Under the pieces are notes generated by a model. It had not been told where the DNA came from. It saw only the letters and a list, made by a program, of their open reading frames with translations, and did no database searches. 64,000 nt of DNA from the NCBI GenBank assembly GCA_964035545.1, contig OZ037765.1:11402698-11466697 (forward strand), in the 5' to 3' direction. This DNA comes from Bugula neritina. Lineage: Eukaryota > Bryozoa > Gymnolaemata > Cheilostomatida > Bugulidae. A program made the translations under genes and the position numbers. Positions 1 to 13,100 of the stretch are shown here, piece after piece. Position 1 is the stretch's first letter, and each line of letters starts with the position of its first letter.

Positions 1-180
1 AAACCCCTGGTGTAAAGGGGTTTTTTTTGTTAAAGCAGGCTAAAAATTTATTTAAATGAAGCACAGGAGCAATTATGACTGGATGCTCTTCCTAACATCA
101 CCAATGGCCTTTGTCCAGACTCGGATCAATGACCTCGTGTTTACTAGGCAAACGCTCTAACCCCTACAGAGTCTAGACCA
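1..180 (-). mobile_element. tRNA-derived SINE copy (cut by the window edge)
   Basis: Reads in reverse as TCTAGACTCTGTAGGGGTTA, a B-box-like part, the conserved core GATGTTAGGAAGAGCATCCA and GTCATAATTGCTCC. It matches the copies at 34.6, 38.7 and 63.8 kb. The first bases are an inverted CCCCT/AGGGG stretch corresponding to the 3' part of the element. Confidence 0.8.
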
Positions 181-256
181 ACCCAATTTCCATCTCCTCT
201 CCCTAGTCTTTACTATCTCTTTCAAAATGATAATTTCGCAATCATATTGTACTTAC

Positions 257-3200
257 CACTATTAGAGCTAGGAAGTAGACCCACACCCAGAAGGAATGCA
301 CATCTTGAATATAGTACATGATATCCACCCATCCTTCCATACTAATTACCTACAAGAGCAATGACTGGAGATGACAACAGAGGCCATGATATTCTTTGAC
401 CACCTGTATCTATATTAAAAGTCTACAATCACTTTTTAGTAAAATCTACTTCTTCTTTTGTGGTATCAATCGGGGACTATCATTTAAAATACAACCTAAG
501 ATTTTGTTAATGTCTATATTATTGTAGAAAAGTTCCAAAGATCAATTCTGTAAAGTTAAAACTAATGGGCACTTTGAAAGATCCACTCTTCGTTGAGTAC
601 TTTCAACATCTTATACAAACAAAGTGCTATCAGAAAGTTGTGTTAATTGAGCTCTTTAGAATAAGTAATGAAACAATGAACTGTTATGATGTCTAGACTA
701 TATAGAGTAAAGATAGCTTCAGCCAACAGCAATAATGTTATTTCACCTCATTGCTTATATAAAATTATCATATAATAGCATCATTAACCATATTCAAATT
801 CAAGTTTGCAATAGGAAGTAGTAGACAAGTAATACCTGGAATATTGCTATCCAAGCACTCGCTATGTTATCAAAAGAAATAGCCTCCTGGAAGGGGTTAG
901 GCCCTTCAGGTTTGCACTCCGTATAGTACTGATTGATGTTTATACAACTTCCGTTTTCTTTAGGTAGATAGTCAGGATCTAATAGTTCTGGGGAGAATGG
1001 CTCGGTGCAAGGGATTTCATTCTCAAGAGTAGGTTCTATTGCATCACATGACAACATACCATTGTTTTCAGGACCAGAACAAATGAACTCTAAGCTAGAC
1101 CATGATCCAGTGTAGTATGGATTTACATCATTTGTTCTGAAAAGCAACAATGTATGTTATTATTTAGGAAAACAAAATATAAAACAGATATCATGTTTAG
1201 GCAACAAACCAAGTGCTCTTTATCAGTCAAGACAACATGTAGAGTAATTTCTGTTCCTGCAAATTTACTTTATACTGCCACTAACTCTGCTAGCTAAAGT
1301 CCATTATGGTATATGCTTGTTTTGTTTACTTTCAGGGGCTGAGAAATATGTTCTGCAAAACTTTTATAGCTACGCTGAAAGTTTGGCATGTACCGGTGAA
1401 TTGAAAATAAGCATTTTTAGTTTTTGCAAAGTTGTAATAGTTGTTAGAGAATATTATCCAATAAGCACAACGTGTAGAAGAAACTAGCTAAACACTTTTT
1501 TTAATTATCAAACTTGTATTGTAGAGTTATAAAAATGAATGCATAGCCACCATGTTTTGGAAAAAAGATTAATTATTGATAAGATATATTGATAGTAGAA
1601 AGCTTAAAAGGCTGGGCTACAAATTTGCATAAATAATGCAAGTGTGAATATTATTGAAATGATATTGTCCACTTATATGCCAAAATCAATGCCATTGAGA
1701 TCAAATATAGTATTATGATACATATTTGCCATATAAAAATAAGGCTTTGAATAAAATTATATGTGGAGATACAATGTTTGACGCGTCATTAGTAACAATG
1801 GTCTTCATTGCTTATATTCATTTTGAAACATTACGGCAGCTTCATATTTTTATGAGCCTGAGCTACTTCTTCATATTTGTTGAGGCTGTTTTAAGTAGCA
1901 ACAACTCAATTTACCTCCTGACTTAGTTTGCTGATACAGCAGCAAAATTATGTTATTCTGATCTCATGCTGTTAAAATCATATTGATTTTTAACCATAAA
2001 GCTGTGAAAAGTTTTTAGAATAAAACTGCAACTAGGAATTAAAGTTGAAGTTCATTTAAAAACAAACTGTCAATGTATTGTAATGGCATCAAACAATATG
2101 CTGTTCTCAATCATGGTCAGTTTGAGCTAGTATTTTGTAACCATGTGTGTAGGAGCTGATCAATGCTATAGGACTAGTTTGAAAATAGCAAACATCCATT
2201 GCCTTGGTTAAACCCTTATTAAAAATCAAAAAGTGGCAATGCAGAAGAACAAGAACTTATGTTTAAAAATACTAAAATGACAACTTTTGCATAAAATTAG
2301 CATTTGCCTATTGAAAGCTAAAAATGTAGATTACCAAGCACAAATTTAAGTAAAAATAAACCACAATTATGGGGGTTTTTGTCAAAGAAAAAGGGTATTT
2401 TATCTGATTTGACTAGTGGTCATTTAGAATACCAGATAATTGAAATAATTTGGCTTTTCAAGTAATATGTGGGTGGTGTGAATCATTTTTACTGCACAAC
2501 CAGATTGGGCAAAACCAACGAATCATTCATTCTGTACTTGTCTCGCCAGAGATTGTTAAATTAAATTCTCAACAGCTCAAAGTTCGGCAACAACAAAATA
2601 AGAAAAATAGATTAGATTCTCACCTATTATACATAAGGTAGACATCGCTGATACGTTGCGTCATATTTTCAGACATGAAGCACCTCTGCTTGAGCATCCC
2701 TGCCCAAAGCTGAACACCGAGAATACCGAAGATAAAGAATACAAAGAAGCATATAAGTAGCACATTGCCCAACATAGGCAGCGTGTCAAGCAGCAACATC
2801 ACTAGGATTCGTAAATCTACAACAGAGTAAAAAGTACAAAATGTCAGACACGGTTTGAGGATAGCAACGTAATGAGTTACCTGCAGGTTTCAAATCTGGT
2901 TGAGCACATCACACAGATCAAATCAATATTATGCTGCCAGTAGCAGCAGCAGCAGCAGCAGAATACTAGTACAATTTAGTAGGTGATGGATGACACAATG
3001 GGGAATTCACAGCACAGCGCTGAGGTATTGCCTCTACTGACCTTGTTATTGCATAATAAATTGCTATTGTTGGTTGTTATTATTGCAAATTGAATAGAAA
3101 AATTCCTAGTATATGATAGAGACATCCTGGAAAGCTTGCAAACAGGGGAGGACTTCCAGTTTTGCAGAACATTAATCCTAACAAAATTTTTAGCCCAAGA

Positions 3201-6200
3201 ATTTATTTGTCCTTGAGATGTTACAAGTCTAGTTGCTAAACTAAACATTAACTGCATTGCCAAAAGTATCTCAGTCTGTGTCATGTACCAGTCATGCATG
3301 TGAGTTATGTGAGTCCTGTGAGTTATGCGCTATACCAGTAATAGGTCACATGTACTTACTTGGAATTCGGTTTATTGCGCGAAGTGGTCTCAAGACTCTA
3401 ATAGTTCTAATTGCAGAGAGGTTGATTTCACCATTTCCCATACCATATTCAGCAGCACTGTAGCAAAAATATCAAAAACTTGTTCTAGAATAATAGTGCC
3501 AGTCTTGCCGTTTGTTCAAAGATTTACCGCAAATATAAAACAAGTAATTTGTTTATAGCTGGTAGACATTTTCATGTTTACTTAGGGACAATTTGGCAGC
3601 ACATGGGAACAGGGTTATTTACAGAACTATCCTACACTCTTCTGTGAAACTAACCTAACACCAATAATTTACAAAATTGAATCAATTGCTTTTATTTCAA
3701 CAACAGAAGCCCAAAGTTAACTTAGTGAGCAGCACAGAAGTATATTTATATACTCCAAAGTCCAAGGAAACTTTGTGAAGTTTTTCAATAAAAAATTGTG
3801 TTTAAAGCTCCATCACCACTGACATGAGTCCACCAATTATAAAATTTGGTAGCTACGAGCTTGTTAAAAATAAACCTATGAAGAAAAGATTAGTTTCAAC
3901 TAATCAACAAGCCATTTCACTTATACTTAGCTGAGCACTAGCAATATGGCATCCAATATGGCATCCAATATGGCAGTCTAGCAGCCAAGTGCTGACAGTA
4001 TGAAGGTGAAAGCATCACTCACTCAACCTTTTAGCTACCAAATTGCTGCAAACAGTCCCAGCCTAGACCACTACACACATTTACCTCTATACGACGGTAC
4101 ATAGTTACACCACCAGGCCCTTATTCCAGCATTGCTAAGTAGCATTAACACACCCCTAATTCCATCCCAAGTGACAAAAATCATAGCCCAAAGTTAAAAC
4201 AGGGTAGTTGAAACATGCCAAGGTAGCATAGAATACAATCATAAGTGCAAAAAGCATATTAGGATTGACTAGGAGTTGAAACAAGCTATGAGCAATGAAA
4301 TTTAACTTCTATCAGCATACATATTCAGTTACATAATGAAATTTATCAACGTTGATGTGTGCCTGGCACTTTGTAAAATGAAACTTTAAAGAATTTCACC
4401 AAAGAACAGGTATGAAGCCAGTATTAGCTATCAATGTTGATAAAGCCTCATCGTGTCTATTAAAAATTATATTTAATCTTACGCTGAATAAATCATATCC
4501 ACTGTTCTGGAACACAAAATATATAATCATATTTACTACTGGTGAAATTTCTATACTATAACATATATATTAAACAGCAATAACAAACAGCAGAAAAATT
4601 AGATAAAGTTACATAAAAATATTAGTAAAAGCTCTTGAAACTTTTCATTATTAAATACGAGGGAAATATTGATTTTCATGCGATTTGCTAGTACCTTGGC
4701 CTGTTTATCTGCCTGCATATTGAATAATAACTACCAAACTAGTGCTATTTCAAGATTTTCAAGATTTTTCTTCTAATAACTGTTTCTCAAGTTTTAATGA
4801 TTTCAGCAGTTATTTCAGTTCACAACATCCAAGTTATATAAGTTATCAATACTAACACATCTACTAGATACTTAATAGTCTATAATGGAACATACGGTAG
4901 GTTGAATAATTTCATCTTCTATATATTAGTAATATTTTCGTATTAAACTAATTATATTAATCTTTGTTGGGAAAAAGGTGTACCATGAGAAGGAAAACTG
5001 CAGCCTATTTTATAATTTATTGCAGTTATGGTTGAATTATTCCAAATTATAAATTAATTTTGGAGTCAAGTTCATCATTTAAACAAAAAAAAACATTTTA
5101 CTATTAGCAAATCTTAGCATTCACCATTTAGACTAATAACCTTTGTTAGCAGGACTTTACAGAAACTGAAAACTCATAACTGGGTGAGCATACTATTACA
5201 TCCACGAGCAGTGTCTATATGCTAGATTAGGGTAAACAATAAATTGCATACACGTACAAGTTCCATTGTAAACAATAATATATTTGTAGTTATGGTTACC
5301 CAGCCACTATGATGAACATATCAAGCTTGTTCCAGGTCTCTGCTAAATAGCCTTTCTTCCCCAGAAAGCCCATGGCTATAACTTTGATGATCATTTCAAG
5401 CACAAAGAATGCATAGATGACGTTATCAGAGACACTGAGGATTTCACATCTGGTGTCCTGACATTTTTCTGCATCTTTACATGGCTGGTACATTCCCAGG
5501 GTGAGACAATTGAGCAAGATTACTATGATGACGAGTTTCTCAAACCATGTGTGAAGGAGTTAAGGATTAAATTCTATGCAGCATTGAAATATTCTAAATA
5601 TATTACTGATTACAACTTAGCATATATTAGAAATAGTATCATGTCACTAAGCAATACAACTTTATTGATTTAATACCAGCTGGCATGCAAAATTTAGGTT
5701 AGAAAAACATCATCTTATAAGTTTCCCAATGACATTCTATCACTAACCAACAAGATGCCTATCTGTAGAAACTCTTGAATTTAACGGATGGAAATTTTGT
5801 TAATGTAATCACATTGAAATTTCCTCAAAATTCACAAAACTTCTCTTTAAAGAATGACAAACTTTGTTCCTAATTTTTAAAATTAGTTAAAAAATAAAGT
5901 TTATCTTCTAATTTGCATTCACTTATGTTTATAGGAATAAGGTACAACAGGATAGAGATATAATTATTTGTTAAAACTAAAAACATGTGGGTGTTTTTAA
6001 TAGACTCTTAACGTAAACCTCTACTGACTTTTAGGCACAATGAGTATCCTGATATTATTTATAGTTCACAAACATCTGTTGGCACTTTCTGCAAGCATAG
6101 AAATGAATTAATACAGCTAGTTCGGCCTGTGCCAAGGTTGTCAACTTGCCCTATGGGCTGTCAAATTGCAGTGGCATGTTAAACAAGTGCCCACTAGGTT

Positions 6201-7091
6201 AACAGGCAGCTAAAAGAGCAAATTTACATTACAAAATTTGAACTTTAACGGGTTCAATTAAAACTATTAGTCTGTAAAAAAACTAAGCCAATTTGTAAAA
6301 TCTGCCATGTGATTTGTAGATAACTACATTGACATATTTAGTGGCAGTCTCACAAGAATGTGAGTTTAGATATGCTCTTTTCATGTGAATATGGGTAACT
6401 TTTTTGTGAAATGTAGGCTAGCTGTTGGATATTTACTGCTTTTAAACAAGCTTGTAGCAACACTAGAAATTTATGTAAATAGCTGGTTGCCATAACAATT
6501 AATCAGATTCGTTTTAAATGATATTAAAAATACCAATTTCAGGTCATTGAACTCGAGAGCCCTTATCAAATAACCGCCATTACCTTTTTTAAAATATACT
6601 TTTAAGCTGAAATTTACTGTAAAACTAGTTTTAATATACAAGAAGCCGGTAATCAAAAGAACAATTTGTGGGCAGACAGGTTTGCCTGCATAAAACAAAA
6701 GTGTTGCAAAAGGATATGGTGATGTGATGAGGTGCAGACAAATGAGTCTCAGTCTGTGAGTTTGAGGTAGACATTTGAAAACTATCCTTTCAAATCCCGG
6801 GTATGGGATTTCTGCTGATGGTTCATCATCTCCATCATCACCATTCCTGTTAACCATTGAGCTATCCGAGTCAGATTCGTGTCCATCTGGCGCGGCAGTA
6901 AAGTCAGCCTCAGCTGCTCTCTCACCCTCTGCTGCCTTACTAGCTCTTTCTTCATATTGGGATTCACATTGTGTTGTCAGGTTAGAAGACTGGTGTGGTT
7001 CTGATGACGTTGAGTGCTCCAGCATTACTCCACTGGTGCCAGGTACAGAAATGGAGTTGAAGCTAATGCCAAGTCCATTAACAACTTTGAT
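257..7091 (-). CDS. CACNA1G/H/I-like: Cav3 (T-type) voltage-gated calcium channel alpha1 subunit, N-terminal part (partial)
   Basis: Pore-forming subunit of a low-voltage-activated calcium channel in the plasma membrane. Exons on the minus strand, 5' to 3': 7091-6718, 5548-5300, 3457-3360, 2816-2624, 1136-836, 349-257. Phases agree at every junction (2, 2, 1, 2, 0). The first exon gives an acidic, Ser-rich N-terminus ending in LITSP. The second gives [19 protein letters not shown] and segments S1-S3. The third gives S4, with regularly spaced arginines ([16 protein letters not shown]). The fourth gives S5 ([14 protein letters not shown]). The fifth is the Cys-rich extracellular turret leading to [16 protein letters not shown]. 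The sixth is the pore and S6 start ([13 protein letters not shown]), whose Glu is the domain I selectivity residue. LGMYQPC and the long Cys-rich turret fit Cav3 better than Cav1/2 or sodium channels. The rest of the gene lies left of the window. The start is uncertain: the first exon is preceded by a good acceptor (TTTTGCAG), so the true start may lie in an unseen upstream exon; the first in-frame ATG inside the exon is at 7025. The intron at 6717-5549 is AT-AC (see its own entry). Confidence 0.93.
2942..2961. repeat. (AGC)6 microsatellite
   Basis: Six AGC units in the intron between the S4 and S5 exons of the Cav3 gene. Confidence 0.9.
5549..6717 (-). other. U12-type AT-AC intron in the Cav3 gene
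   Basis: On the minus strand the exon ending ..TCACC is followed by ATATCCTTTT, the U12 5' splice consensus with an AT start. The next exon is preceded by TCCTTAACTCC, matching the U12 branch-point consensus, with the branch A about 11 bases before the terminal AC (..CTTCACAC). Splicing exactly there rebuilds Ser-Pro-Trp-Phe-Glu, the expected channel sequence at the start of S1. No GT-AG pair gives that protein. Voltage-gated sodium and calcium channel genes are known to carry AT-AC introns, so this is probably an ancestral intron. Confidence 0.88.
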
Positions 7092-7131
7092 CTGCAAAAG
7101 TATGCATGAATTTTCAGCAACTAAATTTTAA

Positions 7132-10100
7132 AATTTAAAGGTACAATAGTCAGAATTAAATATTTCTCAATCACTACGTTCCCATGCTTTAAATGGATGA
7201 GATTTTTGTGGAATTATCGAGTTAGGGTAACCTATAGTGGTGGTTTCATTCCATTGACGCTATCCCTAGGATCAAATGAATTAGAGTGAACTAGTTGCAA
7301 AAGACCCAACAGCTCAGATAATTATTTTATTTCTGCATCAAAACAGGAAGTCACATCTTGACAAAATTGTTTTAAATGAATTGCAGTTTAAACTTTCATT
7401 ACAATTAGATATAATACAAACCCTCAATTACTGCAACTTGGTAGAGACCCATTTAAAACAGTATCATACTACATAGCACATGGTTAGAATACCTGTATAG
7501 CACATGGTTAGAATACCTGTATAGCACATGTGTGGTCTAAATACCCAGTGATCAAATGTCCCAGTTGTAGGTCTAAGCAAGTAATTCAAACACTGGAAAT
7601 GATTATAGACTCTAGAAGTTTCTAAGAATAATTACTAGAAAAATTAACATAGATCAACTAGAAATAACTTCGTGCGTAACATTTGACTAAAATAGCTCAA
7701 ATAAATCAATTAGATTTAAAAGTTATTTGTTCAAACTTTAATTAGATACAGCTCTGGTAAATATGTTTCAACAAGGGAAAGTACTAACCAGCTTTTTAAA
7801 CTGTCCAACAAACCAAAAGTATCGTAGAAAACTCTGCAACAGAGGGTATGCACCTACTAAAAATTCGCAGCATTAGGCAGGTAGTTGTAACAATTCCATT
7901 TGGCATAGATCCAACGACAGCTTTGACCAGTATCTAGCAAATACCTCAATAACTTTTTTACTCAACTTGTTCTAGAATGCCGCCATATTATAATCAATAA
8001 ACCATTTCACTTTGCAACAAAATGTTGTAACTTTAGTTCTCTAGGGAAGTCATTCACCTGCACTGAGGTTACAGTCAAAGGCTAGACACTACGGGATGTA
8101 ATTATACAGTATATGCAGAAAATATTACAATCAGCAATCACTAATTAATGGTCAGTCAAAGGTATATGCAGTGATACAAAATATTGTTACAGAGTACCAA
8201 GTGTAATGAAAGTATATTGATTGCCCATATCAACAGTCATAGGAATAGAAGCGGTGGCTATTGAACCATTATTCTAAGGGTTATTTGTCTCTATAATGCG
8301 CATTTATCAACACAATAAGCTACATTATGCAAGTATAGTAGTCAGTGACAGCAACAGTATCTTCTCGCTGCCTCCTTAGCTGCCAACTACTAAATACTTG
8401 CTATTCATGCATACAGTATGTCAATTGCTAATCCTTAGCCCACCATTAATCACTGCAAGATGCCCATCATCGCTTAGGTTAATGGTAGATTGAAAAAATA
8501 TAGCCAAAATTGATAAAAATTATCTAAAGCTGCAATATCCGGTGTCAAACAGTTTTGGATTTTGTTGTTATTTGAAAAGAATATCGTGTTTTTTAAACAA
8601 ACATTGGTCTCCAGAAGTAATTACGCTGAAAGACTAAAGTGACATTTCACTATTCTATACAGTTTATATTAGTTTCAACTATTGCTATTGGAGCTTTTTA
8701 CAATAATGGATAACGCCCATTAATTTATATCCTTATCAGAAGTAAGTGGGTTATCTATCAGTGGGCTGGGGTTGCTAAAGGACAATAACATAAATATTTT
8801 AATTATCTTAACATTGTACTGGAACATCGAACTTTTTATATAAATCATTTTTGACAGTCTTTGGCTGACAGAAGATTACATTAGCCTAAATGTAATTGGC
8901 TAATGTAAAGCTCTTGAGCAGACTTTTCAGTTAGTGATGATTAGTTTTACTAGTGATTAATGTTTCTAAATTCTTGCAAAAAAGTTAGTCTTTTAGTTTC
9001 TAGGCTATTTTAGTTGAGGGAAAAGAGCGGCTTTTTCAGTTCCGTTTGCCTAAAGAGTACAAGCACAATAGAGCTAGTTGTAACTAGGCATCTCTGAATA
9101 AGTTTAACTACGCAGGTTGTCACCTAGAATAAAACTTCAACAAGTTCAACCTCTAGAATGTCCTCATTCAATTAGCAGATAATCAGTTCCAGAATAGTCA
9201 CACCAGCTTTACTGCTACTCTTGAAAAAACAAAAATAATAGTTACTACAACTTAAGCAAGAAGCAAAGAAATCAGGAAGAAACCTAGGTAGAGGTTAGAA
9301 TCACTTGGTAGAAGCTAAATTTTCAGCAATTATGAAAAATGTTGAGCTTCCTTGACTCATTTAAGAGTTGCATATCCCTATGTTTTACTAGAACTGCCCT
9401 GATGTAGTTCATCAAGTGCATCAGGTGCCCTGCAGCAGCTAAAGCCTTAGTCCACATATCACTCTACCAGCTTCTCATAATTTTATGATGTACTATACTG
9501 CTCAGCTTATACAGATCGGTCACATTGAAATCTCATTTTACAATTACAGCAGTTGCTACAGATTCACGAAGACAGGTCTCTGGGACAGTTATGAGCAAAC
9601 TATAGCCATGCAGATATGATCATGTAGACAGTATGCTAGGTAGTAGCATGGATAATAAGGCTTGCCGAACAAAATGTAAGGCAGTCTAGATCTCAACAGC
9701 AGGCTCACTTTTTCGTCATGAAACTACTCTACTACTTCATTCAGAGAATTCTGAATTTTAAGCAATAATGCTACATTTACAGCTTTATGAGACTCAACAT
9801 TGAGTTATTCAAGCACTCAATTTTTAAAGACTTCCTTCAAAAGCATCAACAGATCAAAGACAATTTATACTTCAGTCCAAATATTGACAAGTACTTTACT
9901 ATTTTTAGGCAATTTTACAATGTTAAAATATGCTAAAGCAAGCTAATTTTCATAAAGCAGTAGGCAACCTCTGTATAATGCGAGTGATATGATTTATTAG
10001 CGATAAGTTGTCCAACAACCGTTTAGTTATTTCAATTTTCAATAACTCCAGCAACTGTATTCTTATGAATTGCATTCCCAATTTTTTAAATTTGCCGTAA

Positions 10101-13100
10101 CTTATAGAAAATGAAGTAAGTTTACAGTAAATCGCTAATGACAGCATTAGTATAGTCCTGAGGTTCACTGTTATGTCCCCAGATTCCAGCAGTTTGACTA
10201 TTGCTCACCAAAGTTTGATATGAAAATAATGGAAAAAATTCTAGTGGGTTTTTGTGGTTTTCAAAAGTTGCAAGATTTGTAAACTTGTTGGGTGTACACA
10301 CAGTTGTTAGTAAACAACTTTACTTCCCAGCTGTGACCAATAAACGCAATAAACCACACACAAACAATAAACCCAAGACTTACCCAGTCATAGCTCAAAT
10401 ATAAACAGCTCTAAAGATGCTCCAAAAACATACATTTTAGTGTACCCTTGACAAGTTTCCTAAAATAGTAGCTGCACACAATTTATTTCAAATTATCAAC
10501 TTCAATGTTAGAAAAGGAGCAAAATTAGTCAGCAAGTTAATATTTTTATTAACTTGCAGTAAGATAATTAACCGCAAGTCATAAATTGGTTTTAGGCAGC
10601 TATTGCTGAGCCTTTAATATCTGTCAAGTAAATCAAAACTCCCACCACTTCCAGTCCTCTTCAATGTTTTAAATTTGTTCTCATTCAACACTATGTTCAG
10701 CAAATTAGTGGTATAGGCTAAATAGCTAAATTATGAAGATTAATGAAGAGTTTACACCTAATTGCTGAACATAGCATATAATTTCACTGTGCTGTTAGCA
10801 CATTAAGTTGAGATTAAAGTTCCAGTGAGACTTAATTAAAACTCGGGAGAAACAAGCAAGTAAGGTAGAGTCCATTATCTAAGGTGCTTTGCAGCCGGCA
10901 TTCCTCTGCGTAATACTAATAGTTTAGTAGACTTGGGCTATAACCATATTAAAACTACGTGCTCCTAGTGAAGCTCACCTTGCTTCTAGATCAATGAAGA
11001 GTCAACAATTTGATCCAGTGAGAATATTGGAGAAAGTAGAGTTTATATATTATCAATAATATTAATATGTTGACTGTTAGGTACGCTATAGCAATTGGCA
11101 TTCACTGAGGGAAGCTGCAACACACAGCTTGACTAGCATAATAGAAGTTACCATAGAAAACAAGCATCCTGTTTCTGGAGCAAAGCAAAGCTTTTGGCGT
11201 CAGCGATTCACGATAAAACCTTAATATTTTTTGACTGCAAGGTCATGCGGGCAGCGCAGCAGTATAATGTGTATTTTAGTAAGAGAAATATTTACACTGA
11301 TTGTATATGGAACATAATATTAAGAACAGACATTACAACAAGACAAAATCAAAAACAGAACGTGTTTTTCTCAAACGTGGCTGCATTTTAGCAGCCTTTT
11401 TCTATTTAATTTAAAAGGGCAGCGCTTACTACAATAAGCAAATCAAAACATACAGCCCAAAATCTGCTATAATGTTGCTCAACATTGCACTTTAAAACCA
11501 AACTAAAGGGAAGAACAAGCCATCTTTAGATGATTATGCAATAAAAACAGGGTCTAATGGGCTGCATCTATTGTTAGGTAATTATGCCAAATAAAGGCAA
11601 AATGCTATTAGGAAATAAGCATGTTTCGGGCCTATAGGCTTCGCACTTTAGCATCAAATATTTCAGGTAAAAGGTTCAACTAGGCCATTGATTACATATT
11701 TATGGGTAATCCTTTTAATTATTAGCATCAGTCATTAGCTAGGTAATAAAATGCACAATGGCTACTAGTGAAAACAAAAGCTCTTATATCTACACTCAGA
11801 TATCTATATGATGATGCCCCTCTTTCAAATCATTAATAGATTATTCCATGCCAGTCTATACACAACTTAATTTACGGTAGTTGCCAGTAATACATGCAGT
11901 ATTATTTTCAGACAACTGAATCTTAAATAGTGTTTTATATGTAGCTTTATTATGAATAACCCTTGGGTCGAACTTATGACATGCAGAGAAATTGTCTATT
12001 GATAAAATGTAACACTATTCTCACGAGACTATTATTTCATTCATTAATAACAAACACCACTCACAGTAAGTTGCGGCTTTGGATTGTGAATTTTAGATTT
12101 AGACAAGCAGTGTTGTCATCACCATTGCATTAATTAAATTGTACCATAAGTGTAGTTGAAGTAAAGTAAATATGTGAAAATGTAAACTGAACCATCATTG
12201 AAACATCTTTATTGCAAGAATTAAACTTCTAGGTTATTAGTAGTGAGAAAACATTTACAAATTACATTTTATTGCTAACTTATTATGGAATGAATTGTAT
12301 TTTGGTTCTATTGTCCTTTTCGTAATCAAATAAGCAACACCTTGCAGTGCCATTTTCATAATTTAAAGTGAACTTTTCAAGAAAGAGTATGAATACTGGT
12401 ATGAGGCTACAACACTAATAACACCATAATGTTGCATCACGAGTAACCCCCCCCCCTCCCACTTTTGGAGCTTATTTTATGTTGGAGTGAGAGCCTCCCT
12501 ATATTTGGCAACAGCAACCAGTCTTCTACTTTACAAATACAAGATACAGATACAGATTGAGATACAGATTGAGATACTTTACAGTACTGAAAAAGTTAGC
12601 TAGCTTATATGAAAACATTAAATTTGAAGAATTGAAAAGGCTTTTCAATCATCAACAACAGTCAGTGCAAGTTAAAACATGAAACATAAATATCCAGTTT
12701 CACAAATGGAATCTCTGATGGATTAACATTACTGCATTAGCATTAAGACAAAATAACTTCGAAAATTCAGAAACAAATTAAAATATGGCTCTGACATACT
12801 ACTCCATATGTTGAGAAGCACATAAGCTCCACAAGCCAAAATTTGGTTTTAAATTGTATGTGACATGATTATAATCAAAATTGTAATATAGCACTAATAC
12901 TAATAGCAAAACTAATATTATCATTATGCAGTAAATGTAAGAATAGTAATACTAATATTAATGCTAATGGCCTTGTAAAATTAAAACTAAATAGTAATAC
13001 TAATAGATTGGTTAAAAACAATTATTATATATAAATTGTTGATAATATAGATACTGTTATAAAGCACTTAAGCAGTTTTAACTTACCAGTGATTGAAGAT

